Origin: Hirudinaria manillensis
Taxonomy: Eukaryota; Annelida; Clitellata; Hirudinida; Hirudinidae
Direction of reading: 5' to 3'
NCBI GenBank assembly: GCA_034509925.1
Contig: CM067527.1
Coordinates: forward strand, 8,808,001-8,872,000
DNA: 64,000 nucleotides
Shown here piece after piece: positions 1 through 10,705 of this stretch (position 1 is the first letter of the stretch; each line of letters starts with the position of its first letter). A model generated the notes under the pieces. It was not told the DNA's origin and ran no database searches. It worked only from the letters and a program-made list of their open reading frames with translations. The translations under genes and the position numbers were made by a program.

Positions 1-3000
1 GAGCTAGCCTTTGCACTATTATTTGACATGACAACTTGCACCGATTGGCTAGTTGATGAAGTCGTCATAGTTCCAAATTCGTCTTGAGATATGAGAATTC
101 TTGGAAGTCTCACTGTGAAACCCCACAAATGAAATTAAAATTAGGTGATACAATTGTTAATATCAATTAATGGGATTTATTTTAAAATTTCCTGTAACAC
201 ATAAGCCTACTCGACAGCATAATACAATGGTTCTTAACTGATATGTCGCGAGAATGTAGTGTGTCACTGGTGTGTCGCAAAAAAAAATTTAAATGATGAC
301 ACTATTACTATTAAGAAAAGCCGTAGACGATTCTTGGTTAGAGAAGTTGAACGAGCTGAACCACAGCCTCCAGGGTTATGGTATGATATCTTCATGACAA
401 CAGACAAGATTGAAGCCTTCAAGTACAGGCAATAAACAGAAGATAAGTTAGCACTTGGCACTTGCTGTGGAGCATTTTGAGGTTCTGCCATTAAATTTTA
501 AAAAGGTTAAGGACCACTGGCTTAATGGTTGGTCAAGCTAAAGCCGTTTCAAAAAGGATCGACGAAATTTTGAGAGAATTTTTTGATGACTGGAGGATCG
601 TGATACCACACTCAAAAAAGATTATTCAGCATATTTCGGATCAGATTGTGCCAAATCAATTTTATTTGGCGTTTGAGTGTACTTTCCTAAATTATGCGTT
701 AGATGGTGTTTTTTTAGTATAAACGTGTTCAAAATGTTTGTCAATTAGACAGAAATTTATAGCCAAATTTATAGGTGCTTAAAGCATGGTAAACGGAAAA
801 AATAACCCATATTCTTGTATGAGTGAACTTTGAACTCGTTGAGCTACCACTAAATATAAGTTAATATTTTTATCAAACTTTGCAAATAATTTTTTTGAAA
901 TTGTTCCAAACAATTTTGATAATGCAATTACATACCAGAAGTCCTCTGTTCCGTCTGCTTGAACTCATTCGACGAGTTGAATAATTTGAAATCTTTATAT
1001 ATAACTGGTGATTGAAAATCTCCTTCGAAACTTATTTTTTCTATATTAGGTCTGTGCAAAGATATACGGTCAACTTCCTGCTCAGTGAAAAGCTTCTGTA
1101 AAATTGATGAAATTATTTTATTACAATATTGCCAATTGAGAATTCCTTTTGAGATAACTTCTAAATCGTTCTGTCTTTTATTTTGTTTTTAAATTGAATT
1201 TGAATTATTTTAACATTGGCCGAGCCCTGGAGTCATTCCTGCATTGAGCTTGAAACTCTCGGTAGTTTGTAAATAAAATGTTAGAAATGCGATCTAAACA
1301 GCTTCGCTAGTTTCCATAACACTACTTAACTGCAATTACTTGGATTTTATTAAATTGAAAGCAAAACATTAAATTGAAGAGGGCAACATTATAAAAACCT
1401 TTCCTTTATAATTATTAAATGGTAAAAGACCGTTTTAATTTGTCGATTAATGAGTTGCGCTTATATGAATCTACTTATAATATAGAATTGATACCTGAGA
1501 ATTAATAGAATTAGTAATAGAGATTGTGCCACTACTTTCTCTCCATGTCAAGGTCCTGTTAGTATTTGGAAGTGACAGTGAGAGTTGAGTGTTTCCTGAG
1601 GGTCTATTTTCGCCTTTCACCTTCCTTTTTCGCCAGATAAGGATTGACAATAAAATGATTAGCGTCAATATTGTCAGGAACACTCCGCAAATTGCTCCAA
1701 TTACGGGAGCGAAGTCTATATCTTCAACAAATAATACAAGTGCGCATAATGACGTTAAGGTTAATCTATTAAAAGTAGATGACAAATACTTTTGTGGAAT
1801 GGTGTGGTCGTTGGGAAGTCTGTATGTTCCTTTATAACTAAAATATTTAATGATAATATGTAGATCCCGCTAATTATCAGTTAATAAATAATAAATAAAT
1901 GCTGACTGGTTGAATTTTCGATAAAAAGACCAGGAAGAGTGGAGCTCAAACTATTTTCCCATAAAGCAGTGTTGTTTATGTTAGGATTATTTTTGTTGAG
2001 TTCGATAACAGATGTGACTAGAATGCTGCCTCTGCCGTACCTAAGAGGTTGTTTTACGCGGATAAATGAATCTCCAAGGACTTGACGGCACGAAATAGTG
2101 ATCTAAAATGATTTAAATAAACCTATGTTTTAAATGATTATCTAAAGATAATGTCCGACCCAGCTTGTTTAACCAACCGGTTCATAGAGAAATCCTGTTA
2201 GATTCGAGTGTTCTGTAGAGTTAGGGTCATCCATTTCTTTTTTATAAGTTCCTTTAATTTTGAAACTCAACTCCCATGTTTCATTTACTGAAAACATTAA
2301 AATTTACTTTATTTTATTGCTGACTCATAATATTTATTAAATATATTAGTTAGTGGAAATATATCCCTCAGGGCTATTTTTAATGATATGTTTTGCTGAG
2401 AGCATGTTTGTTTTTAAATTTAAGGTTTATAATCATTTTCCTTAAAAACCATAAATCAAAGGTTGTTGTACCTCCGGCCAGGTCCCTTCAAGTCTCTTAA
2501 AAATGGAAACCAATCCACCCTCATGATATTACTCGTTTTTTATTGTGATTATAGTAAAGCTGAGTCAAAATGTTGAGAGAACTGGACCTTTTCCTTTCAT
2601 ACAGTCGAATACGCTTCTGGAATGTTACTTTTTTCGTTGACACGTTCCTTGACTATCTTGGTTAGTGACATGCGATTGAGATCGGTTGCTCCGGAAATTA
2701 TTACCATTTTAAAAAAAAACAAACTCAAAGACATCTGAAAATCAACTTCCACTTTACTCTATCATCTATAAAACTTGTTCAGCTCAATCCTGTCACTCTT
2801 AAAGAAATGGTGATGCTAATCTGTTCGCTCCAGAATAAGAGGTGTTGTCTTGATCCCTAGATGTCCGATGCCAAACAGAAAGGTTTTTCAACATCTCCCT
2901 ATTCAGGTTGTGTTCCTTCACAACACTCGGTCGCAAAGTATTAGTACTTCATATATTCATGAAGCCTGTTCAACAATATTCATTACATCGACTTACAGTA

Positions 3001-4896
3001 AAATCTTTGAATTGGGATATCTATTGGGCCGGAGGTACATATTGGGATACAGGGTAAAACCTGTCCTTAGGGCCATTTTTTCTAGGAACCGACTTTACTT
3101 TAGCTTAACATAGACACCTGACAAAAGGGACAAAGTTTTTTTATCATATCTTTTGTAAATATTAATTTTATATTATGAAATTTTGCTATATAATTTAAAT
3201 ACTATCATGAAATCTTATTATAAAATTAGAAACGAATTTATTACACGTTTTGGCAGGAAATGCAAATTAGCGTGCCAACAAGTTCGTCATATCTTTAAGA
3301 GGAGGTATCATAAATTTGCATAATTAATTATTTATTGGGGGTCTATTGGAGGAAACGATTACTACTTTATTAGATATGCGTAAGTACATCAATTATAACA
3401 AATTAGAAGTTTAATTTGACTTCTACGAATATGGAAAAGGAAGCACGACTGGGTGAGCATGAAAGAGGTCAAATTATGGGATTAAGAAAGTAAATTATTC
3501 AATTTGCAATATTTTCAAAGGGCTACAACATTTTGAAATTGTAGTGGGAAACTTTTTTAGAAATCCAGATGAATATAGTAAGAAAAATCTTGGTGAGGTA
3601 ATCCCAAAACCATCGAAGAAGGATCGATGAATTTTCATTCCATGGGAATCAAAAGGAAAAATTTCAGCAGAGGAAGTTCGTTCATCATTAAATTTGTAAG
3701 TCAGCATCTCTACAGCGTTAAGGTTTTGCAAGAAAGCAAAATATTAAAATATAAACGACGTCAAAAATTCCTCCCATGAAAAGTCACAGACGACATCGCC
3801 AAGAATGGGCAAAAGATGCGGTCGATTATGAGGACCAATGGAGGTCAGAAATTTTTTCAGATGAAATAAAACTAACTTTGATGCTCTTGATAGGTGATAG
3901 TATTACTGGCATGATTTAGGAAAAGAGTAAGAGGTTTATTGTGCATAAATATTGTAGGTGCTTCCGTGATGTTCTGGGAAGAATTTTCAGCCTGAATATT
4001 TAACAATTGTGGAGTTAAAAGGGGCGATAATTGAATCCTGCAAAAGCTTGCTAAAGGAGTGGCATCTATAAAATGAAGATGCATTGAAATAATAGAAAAG
4101 AATAGACAATGCACATGATATCGAAACTATTTATGAATTAATAAAATCTTTAGATTTATTATCATCGTTTCATTTCAACTTAAAGATATGACGAACAAAT
4201 GCATAACAAAAAAATGGACTTTAGAACATATCTCCAAAAGTTATTGTCAGAATGTAAAATAAATTTCCTCATTAACTGCAATGTTTGTATCAAATGACAT
4301 ATCCAAATTTGAGTTTTGTAAACTAATTGTGTCAAAGGTTATCGCGATAAATCATCTCCCGCTTAAATATATGACGACCAAGTACCGAGATCTAATTTAG
4401 AAAAACAAGTGCTTGAATTCCCAAGCGCATGAAGTGTATGCGAATATAAGTTCAGATATTTCGACATTTTAGAGACATTACCAAATTAATTCGTTGGAAA
4501 TCTAGTTATTGGAACAATCATAAACTGTTGCCATTTCAAAGTTAATATTTGAAAACCTAATGTTTGATTCTAACAGCATAAAAATAATAACCGAACGAAT
4601 TCTGTCTGTGACTATATAGAACTAAAAATGCAAATTCTCAAAGAGTAACCTATTAGCGATGATGTTGAAGTTGGAAACGTCAATGTAGTTTTCCCTGAGA
4701 TCGTAGACATAATCATGCTACTTGGTTTGCTTGTATTCGGAATCACTGGATTGGTTACCTTTGAATCACACTTTTTGGCATCAAGACAGAGTCCATCCAA
4801 TTCCGAAGAACTTAAAAAACATAAAAAGAAAACAAATGGAAGTAGAGCTTGAATTTTTGTTATAAGCAATTGATAAGCGATAACATTCAACAACAT
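1..4896 (-). CDS. Single-pass membrane protein with SEA domain and mucin-like stalk (3' end outside window)
   Basis: I joined seven exons with matching phases: 4650-4896, 2178-2287, 1907-2102, 1790-1837, 1495-1721, 936-1095 and 1-112 (continuing off the left edge). The first exon encodes a hydrophobic signal-like stretch (LLPFVFFLCFL) and then a Ser/Thr-rich linker. The next two encode a SEA-like domain: NETWELSFKIKGTY, a DPNSTEHSNLTGFLYEP helix, and GRGSILVTSVIEL, where G-S-I-L-V resembles the SEA autoproteolysis site (G/SVVV). A short stalk leads to one membrane segment (APVIGAICGVFLTILTLIIL) followed by a basic stop-transfer WRKRK and a cytoplasmic tail of more than 140 residues. SEA proteins of this plan are usually surface mucin-like or adhesion receptors. 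I do not recognise the ortholog. The first-exon assignment rests on phase and composition only; the SEA, membrane and tail exons are firmer. Confidence 0.6.
2985..3135. repeat. Fragment of MITE-like repeat
   Basis: This stretch aligns by eye to the element at 54748-54921. Both carry a GTAAAACCTGT-type start, a GGGCCATTT/TTTCTCGG-like centre and a CATAGACACCTGACAAAAGGGACA-like segment (split here for length: CATAGACACC, then TGACAAAAGGGACA). The left end ACAGTAAAA resembles termini of pogo/Tigger-like non-autonomous elements. It lies in the first intron of the SEA-domain gene. The right end is not clear. Confidence 0.5.
3240..4220 (+). mobile_element. Decayed Tc1-like DNA transposon
   Basis: Two inverted repeats bracket the relic: GTTCGTCATATCTTTAAG near 3282-3299 and its reverse complement near 4182-4199. 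Between them, broken frames on the + strand recall a Tc1-family transposase. One begins near 3431 with an N-terminal HTH-like piece (LGEHERGQIMGLRK). Another, near 3776-3880, reads KSHRRHRQEWAKDAVDYEDQ then WRSEIFSDEIK, the region around the second catalytic Asp of DDE transposases. Several stops and frameshifts interrupt it, so it is inactive. It sits in the first intron of the SEA-domain gene. Confidence 0.7.
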
Positions 4897-6977
4897 GATG
4901 AGTGAGCCTTAAGGCCTATTGACTGAGTCTTTTAATGCATTCTCGAGCCAATTTTCAAGGAGGCCTTGCGAAGCCAGGTAATGCAGGCATTATATATGCA
5001 TATCAAGTCTTTATTAAATTATAAATCATTCTATAATTGGGACGTAATGGAAAAAATATATTAAGTTTAGGTGAAAGAATTAAATATTAAGAATTAATGT
5101 GATTATTATATAGAATTATTGTGATTGAGAATCAGGCTTCAGTCATCATACTAGTTATGAATGATCAACTTAACACGCCTCTTATTGTATATAGGGACAT
5201 TCAATCATTCGTCAAACAAAGTAAATTCTGAATTCAATATTGCGCTTGTTTTTTCGTTCTTTGTTAGTATAAACAGCCCCATGCACATTTTAAGATGTTT
5301 TTGACAAATCTCTGAAGCTCGAAATATAAAAATCTCAGGCAACTCTGAAACTTAATTTTATTATTTATTGACGCTAATAAAATTAATTATAGAACATTAG
5401 CAAAATAACATTGATCAACGTTTATAAAAATGAAACTTTTGAAGGTGTAGACAAGTTAACTTGTCGAAAGCGCACTTCCTCCAAAATCGGAAATTTCTCT
5501 AGACAGTCTGTCATACAACATATTATAACTCGTAAAATTACAAGATACACATGTTTATTGAAATTACGTCAGCGATTAAACACTATGAAAAAGTTTTTAA
5601 AGTGTAAACATCTGCAGATAATTCTACTTAACATAGCCTACTGTCGAAAGATCTTTAAAAAGTATGATCTGCCTCGTGCCAAATCGTGTCAGTTTTGATT
5701 GTCCGTGGTGATTAGACCGTTACTGCGGCGTCAAAGTATTGAAATTAGAGGCAGGAGCGGATTTAAGAAGAGACAGTTTAATCATTAAATGTAAATATAA
5801 TTAAATTAAAAAATTAAAGAGATGAATAAAGTTATAGTTAGCACACCTGTCGGAAGTATTATTTTAACAGAAAAACTTCCGGGTTTTTTCAGAAAATTAT
5901 CTATTACTTTGTTAATAATACTTGCTTAACTAAAGTAACGTCATATAAACCAAATTATATATTTTATATATTATATATAGGATTACTAATAATATCATTC
6001 AAACTCTGACAACATAAACTTTCACTCTCTCGGACTCCAATATATATTCTATGACGTCACCTCACTCAGTCGGACTCCACGACACTCGCTCGAACTTCAC
6101 AACACACTCTCCAGGACGAACCGACACATTTTCTCTGACTCCTATTTATATTTTCAGCCATCAACGATCCATTCGTCCAATCATATATTATTGAATATTC
6201 CAGAACTCATCGCTTCAGGCCCCATCCAACCAATCAACTCAAACCTTACCCTGGGAAAGCAATATCAAATTAAAATCTTAACTCAATCAAAATACTCTTA
6301 GTTATCTCCAAGCCTGTCCTTAACTCGGAATTTAAATCAATATTGTCACAAATCAGAAAACTGTCCTACTTCTAGAAGGCTTGAAATTTAAAACAAAATC
6401 ATTTCAACACTCAACCCAAGGTCAGATTCAGCCCTAATCTAGCCCCATTCCTAAACATAAAACACGAAGCGGGGCGGCATCCGAAGGCACATGCATCGAA
6501 CTAGGGATCGTAAAGGCTCGTCTACCCATTCGACAACCGGGAACAGACTGATTGATCTCCCAAGACAATAAAGGCAGGAAAAGTGAAATGCCTGCCACAT
6601 GAGACCACGCTCCCCAAGGTTAATAAATATTCATATGTCAGAATCATGGTAGCTTTCGCTATTGATACTAAATTTCTCTTTTTAAGAAGCGATTTTTTTG
6701 TCGAGTTCACACTATTTTTTAAACAAAAAGAGAATTTTTAATCTAGCTCTTTCACTTCAGAAGATATTGACGTTCAAAAATTTAGCCAACTTCAATGTCG
6801 TTCATATCAAGCACTCCTAGTCTGTCTGAATTTTATAAGCAGATTAATTAATTAATTATGCCATCTGACACATTGACGGTCAAATTATATTCTTATTTAA
6901 AAAATGAATTTTGTTAATTGATGCGAAAATTAATATGGAGGGAAACCTTTAAACGTAATATAAACAAACATTCCGAG
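4897..6977. other. Intergenic, AT-rich, no gene recognised
   Basis: Between the SEA-protein gene (minus) and SIVA (plus), both read away from here, so both promoters should lie in this stretch. Short open frames (for example 5411-5698 +) have no recognisable domain or splice support. The segment 6040-6240 is C-rich with repeated CTCACTC/CGGACTC words and may be an old repeat. Nothing else stands out. Confidence 0.5.
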
Positions 6978-7724
6978 ATGCCGAAGCGTCAGAGACCGGT
7001 CGATGATTCTGACTTTAGCGGTCAAACTAAAACTTTCGTAAATGCAAAAGTGATGAGCGAGAGGAGTACTTCTTCTGGTGAAGCAATGAAGACGGTATAT
7101 GGTAAGCGTTCTAACTTTCTTATGTTCGCTTTGTTAGGTTGATAAATGGTCTTTTTACGTGTCATACCAAGTTCCATATCTGTATTGCTAAACAGTTATC
7201 AGTGGGATATAAGTCGTCTATTATTTTTAAAGAGAAAACCAAGCGGCTCCTATGGCTAGGATCTAGGTCGGCTTTTGTCAATTCCCCATTCCAAAGTCCT
7301 AAGCATCCAAACACCGACCACGTTGATCAAAATCAGTTGATGATTAGTAAGGCTGGCCAATTGATTAAAAACACTCATATTCAAGAACCAAATCACATAA
7401 GCAAAGGTTACTTCAGTGTAAATATTTGAAATTGCAGCTAATATTCATAATAATATTGATGCAATTTGTTTAGGGAGAGCATGCTCAACTTGCAGAGAAG
7501 AACTTGATGATGACCCACCCACTTGCTCCTGGTGCTTTAGAAACACATGCCCCCACTGCCTGAGAACATGCCGCATATGCTCAGCTGACTTCTGCCACTT
7601 GTGCTCTGTGCTAGAGTAAGCTAGCTCAACAAAAATTTCAATGCACAACCGTAACCCCACTCTCTACCATTTCAGCTGCAGAGAATCTGATGAAAGGATC
7701 CTGTGCTTCCAATGTAAATCCTGA
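6978..7724 (+). CDS. SIVA1: SIVA apoptosis-regulatory protein homolog, 104 aa
   Basis: Three exons join in frame: 6978-7101, 7474-7615 and 7676-7724, with donors GTAAGC and GTAAGC and acceptors TTTAG and TTCAG. The protein starts MPKRQRPVDDSDFSGQTKTF, like the MPKR start of vertebrate SIVA, and I chose this ATG rather than the in-frame ATG at 6918 for that reason. The C-terminal half is a Cys-rich metal-binding region with 13 Cys in about 60 residues: CSTC, CSWC, CPHC, CRIC, CHLC, then LDCRESDERILCFQC, matching the B-box-like and zinc-finger-like end of SIVA. Known SIVA proteins bind TNF-receptor-family tails and other partners and act in apoptosis. At 104 residues it is shorter than human SIVA1 (175) and close to the SIVA2 splice form (110). 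It converges on the HOP gene, with 210 bp between stop codons. Confidence 0.85.
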
Positions 7725-7934
7725 CTCAGTCTCAAAATTATCTAGCATTCCACCCAGCTGACAATGTTGTTATTCTAGTTTAAGTTTAATCATGCTTGAT
7801 TGAACTTCCTCAACTATCTTTGTCATTAATGCAAACTGCTTTTAATGTAGATTCCTCAACATATAAAACATGAAAGAAGATTTGTAATCTTTTACTGTCA
7901 TCAAAAGGGCAGAGTACAAAAACTATTCGTGTCT

Positions 7935-10002
7935 TTAGCGGAATCCGATTATTCCTGCTTCCAGAAGCCTTTCGATCTTCTTGGCTATGTCTGGATTCTT
8001 GAGATGCCTAGATAAATATTAAAATATTAAGAGATTTGGAGAATATGGGAAGACATATGATATCTTAAATCCTACTCTTGTAATGCTTTTGGGTCTTTGT
8101 TCATTTGTTGAAGAATCATTTGCATGGCTGGATCAGCCAATATCTGCTGAACTTCGGGATCCTGCATGGCCCTCTTCCGGATAGCATCGGGATTAGAACC
8201 ACTTTCCTTCACACAACTGTAAAATGATTGAGAGCAAACTGATATGGTTGGCACAATGGCTATTGAAGTCAAATAACAAATTTAAAATTCATGGTAGTAA
8301 TAATAATAATTTATTTTTGTGTCAGAGTTTCTTAGGTGCCTTGGATCTCCGATCTGAAGAGTGGATCCTTACAAGGGTGTCAAATTTGTCATTTGGTACA
8401 TGAAGAACTCTGACACATAGAGGCTAATGCAGACATAAATAACTAGATCCTATATTCACTTAATGTGATAAAGATTATGTGGGATTTACTACCTTCTGTA
8501 TCCTTCGATTGCCTCTTGGCATTTAGAGTCTAAGTCAAGAGCTTTCTGATAAGCATCCATTGCCTTGTCTGTTTCTTTCATGGCAAGGTAACAAGCACCC
8601 TTCCTAAGATATCCCTTAACTTCATGAAGAAAATCAATGATTAGCTGTGAAGTTGATAATATTTAACAAAATAATCACCAAATGTTGGTTCAAGTTTGAT
8701 GCATTCTTCACAGTCTCTGATGGCCATGCCAAACTCAAGCAATTTCATATAACAAGCAGCCCTATTACTGTAAAGCTTTGCATCAGTAGGATTCCTTTTG
8801 ATGGCCTCAGAGTAGTGCTTCATAGCTGTTGGGTAGTCTCCTAAAATTCAATATTACTCAATTTCAATATCAAAACAGATCCTAAACACATTAACAATAA
8901 CTTATGTGGTAGCTAAACTAATTAAGTACTAACTTTAGTATTTATGAGTCATTAAGTACTAGGATTAACTGTGGACTTTGTTGTCTGAAAAGGTTAAAAA
9001 TTATGATGAATAAAACCTTTTGTGAAACATTCATTTCCTTTCTGCTTTTCTTCCAAGGACATTTCAGGATTGATGTAAGCCAAACGCTCTTTCTCTTTAA
9101 GCAACTTCTCAACCTTTAACAAAGGATTTTCAAATGACTCTAGTATTTATTTATTTAACTGATATTAATAATGTAAGTGTAAAGCCACATCAAAAATTTG
9201 TAATTTTGCTTTTAATGGAACTTATGTAGCAACAATATGTAATGATCTAGCTTTCATTATTGTTACAATACTAGGCTTAGTATTTAAGATAGTTTACAAA
9301 CTTCCTGGGCTTTCTTAATGACTTCGTGATCTCTATGCTCTGACAATGACTTGTTAAAATAAGTCAAAGCATTCTTTAAGTCATCCTTCTTAAGATGTGC
9401 ATTTCCCTGTCTTGCAAGTGCTCTGGAAATTATAATTATGATTTAGTTAATTCATGTCAAATTAAATTAAAATATCTTTGAAAAGCTTGCTACATCAAAC
9501 ATTGTTTGCACCAATTAAGTAAGGCTACAGTTTCAGTTACACTAGCAGGCATTATGAACAATAACATGCTTTTGTTAAAAATATTCTAACTTTGCAATCA
9601 ACTTGAAATCAGCCCTATGTTCCCGGCCAATCTCCACAGCTTGCTGGCACACTTCAATGCATTTGTCATAATCCTTATTTTCAAAATGCACAGCTATATA
9701 AAGTTTAAAAAAAAGTTAAAATCATAAAAGAATCTTTTACTTCAGTGAAATAATTACGCACGGAAAGCAGAACACAATCTAACCTGCTTCGTTATTCTTG
9801 TAAATAATGTTGTTCGGATCCAACTCGAAAGCTTTCTTATAATGCTTTAAAGCCGTTTCAAAGTCTTTCTTCTTATATGCTGCATTTCCAAGTTCTTTCT
9901 CTGCAAGAGCCTGTAAAATAATATTGAAAATAAACGAATCTACCGTGATACCGTTTGCACTCAAAATAAGGGATTTTTTAATAAATTTACTCCTTCGGCC
10001 AT
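7935..10002 (-). CDS. STIP1: HSP70/HSP90-organising co-chaperone (HOP/STI1), short form, 320 aa
   Basis: Nine exons join with consistent phases: 9991-10002, 9784-9910, 9591-9693, 9302-9422, 9017-9113, 8679-8840, 8493-8619, 8076-8216 and 7935-8007. The product is 320 residues. It contains TPR2A (from [20 protein letters not shown]), the linker [23 protein letters not shown]2B ([20 protein letters not shown] then [11 protein letters not shown]) and the DP2 domain ([18 protein letters not shown], ending [19 protein letters not shown]). HOP transfers clients from HSP70 to HSP90 in the cytosol; TPR2A binds the HSP90 C-terminus. The usual N-terminal TPR1 and DP1 (about 200 residues in full-length HOP) are absent: a 4-codon first exon (MAEG) splices straight into TPR2A. 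C. elegans STI-1 has the same architecture and the same length. The Ty3 element begins 548 bp upstream of the start. Confidence 0.92.
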
Positions 10003-10549
10003 GGTTGGATAATCGTTATAAGTCTCGGCGAGATTGACAGAAATTATAAGCTTAAATCAACCGAGAGCAAACGACACTTATAGAGAATAGAACGCTCTAG
10101 ATCTCTGAAGAATCTTGTTCCAGAAGATCGCTCATGAAAGATGATGTCGCAAAATGTTTTAGTTTTTAACGATCAAGTTTAAATATTATCTCAAAACAAT
10201 TATTAACCTCTAAATTTTTGTAGATTTATTTTTAGATATTTTTTTTTCAAATTTACTGGTATCAGAAAAAATTTCATCCAGTTTATCCAGGTAATCATAA
10301 TCAAGAGTGACGATGACTTATGAATTTGTTTTATTTAAATTTACGTAAAATTGGTAACGTTTTAACGGAAGGCTTTGACAAGTTCGTCTGATCTTTTTTC
10401 ATGCACATTGAAACGGTTTCAAGAGATTTTCAAGAGGGGTCTAATTTATACAATGGTATTATTTTGGTTATTTTTTAGCAATTTATTATTTCTAGCGAAC
10501 ACCGGAGTTGAACAAGCAGTTGGTGAGTGCAGCAATAATGTGGGCTCAT
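10003..10549. other. HOP promoter side; left flank of the Ty3 insertion
   Basis: AT-rich stretch between the HOP start codon and the 5' LTR. A short open frame on + at 10375-10557 runs into the LTR and has no domain. The last five bases, CTCAT (10545-10549), are the left target-site duplication of the retrotransposon. Confidence 0.6.
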
Positions 10550-10657
10550 TGTTGTGACGATGTGCGAGGAGGCGGGGCCGGATGTTGTCGAACGATAGTT
10601 TGGAGCGTGTTGATTCTTTCGAAGTTTGAAGTTCGTTTCGTTTCTAAAGACCTAACA
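10550..10657 (+). repeat. 5' LTR (108 bp)
   Basis: Starts TGTTGTGACG and ends GACCTAACA, a TGTT/AACA terminal inversion. The sequence matches the 3' LTR at all positions I compared. It contains a GC-rich GGAGGCGGGGCCGG block (10567-10580) that may serve as promoter. No TATA box is obvious. Confidence 0.97.
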
Positions 10658-10659
10658 AC

Positions 10660-10670
10660 TGGCGCAGTCG
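10660..10670 (+). other. Primer-binding site of the Ty3 element
   Basis: TGGCGCAGTCG lies 2 bp downstream of the 5' LTR. It begins with TGG, the complement of a tRNA CCA end, and matches the start of the tRNA-Ser type PBS used by Drosophila 297/17.6 elements. Confidence 0.85.
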
Positions 10671-10705
10671 ACAAAAGAAAGTTCAAAATTTGTTTAGTTT
10701 CCAAA

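Noticed and set aside
2560..2735. Possible minus-strand exon (VIISGATDLNRMSLTKIVKE) in the first intron of the SEA-domain gene
   Set aside because: Its donor phase does not match the next exon at 2287, while the exon at 4650 does. It remains possible as an alternative exon.
5411..5698. 95-codon open frame on the + strand
   Set aside because: No domain, biased composition or splice context; the length is expected by chance in AT-rich DNA.
6918..6977. Upstream in-frame ATG for SIVA
   Set aside because: MPKR at 6978 matches the family start; the extra 20 residues have no counterpart.
10508..10705. Upstream extension of the gag-pol frame into the 5' LTR and flanking DNA
   Set aside because: The frame is open by chance through the LTR; an element mRNA would start within the LTR, and the ATG at 10706 follows the primer site as expected.
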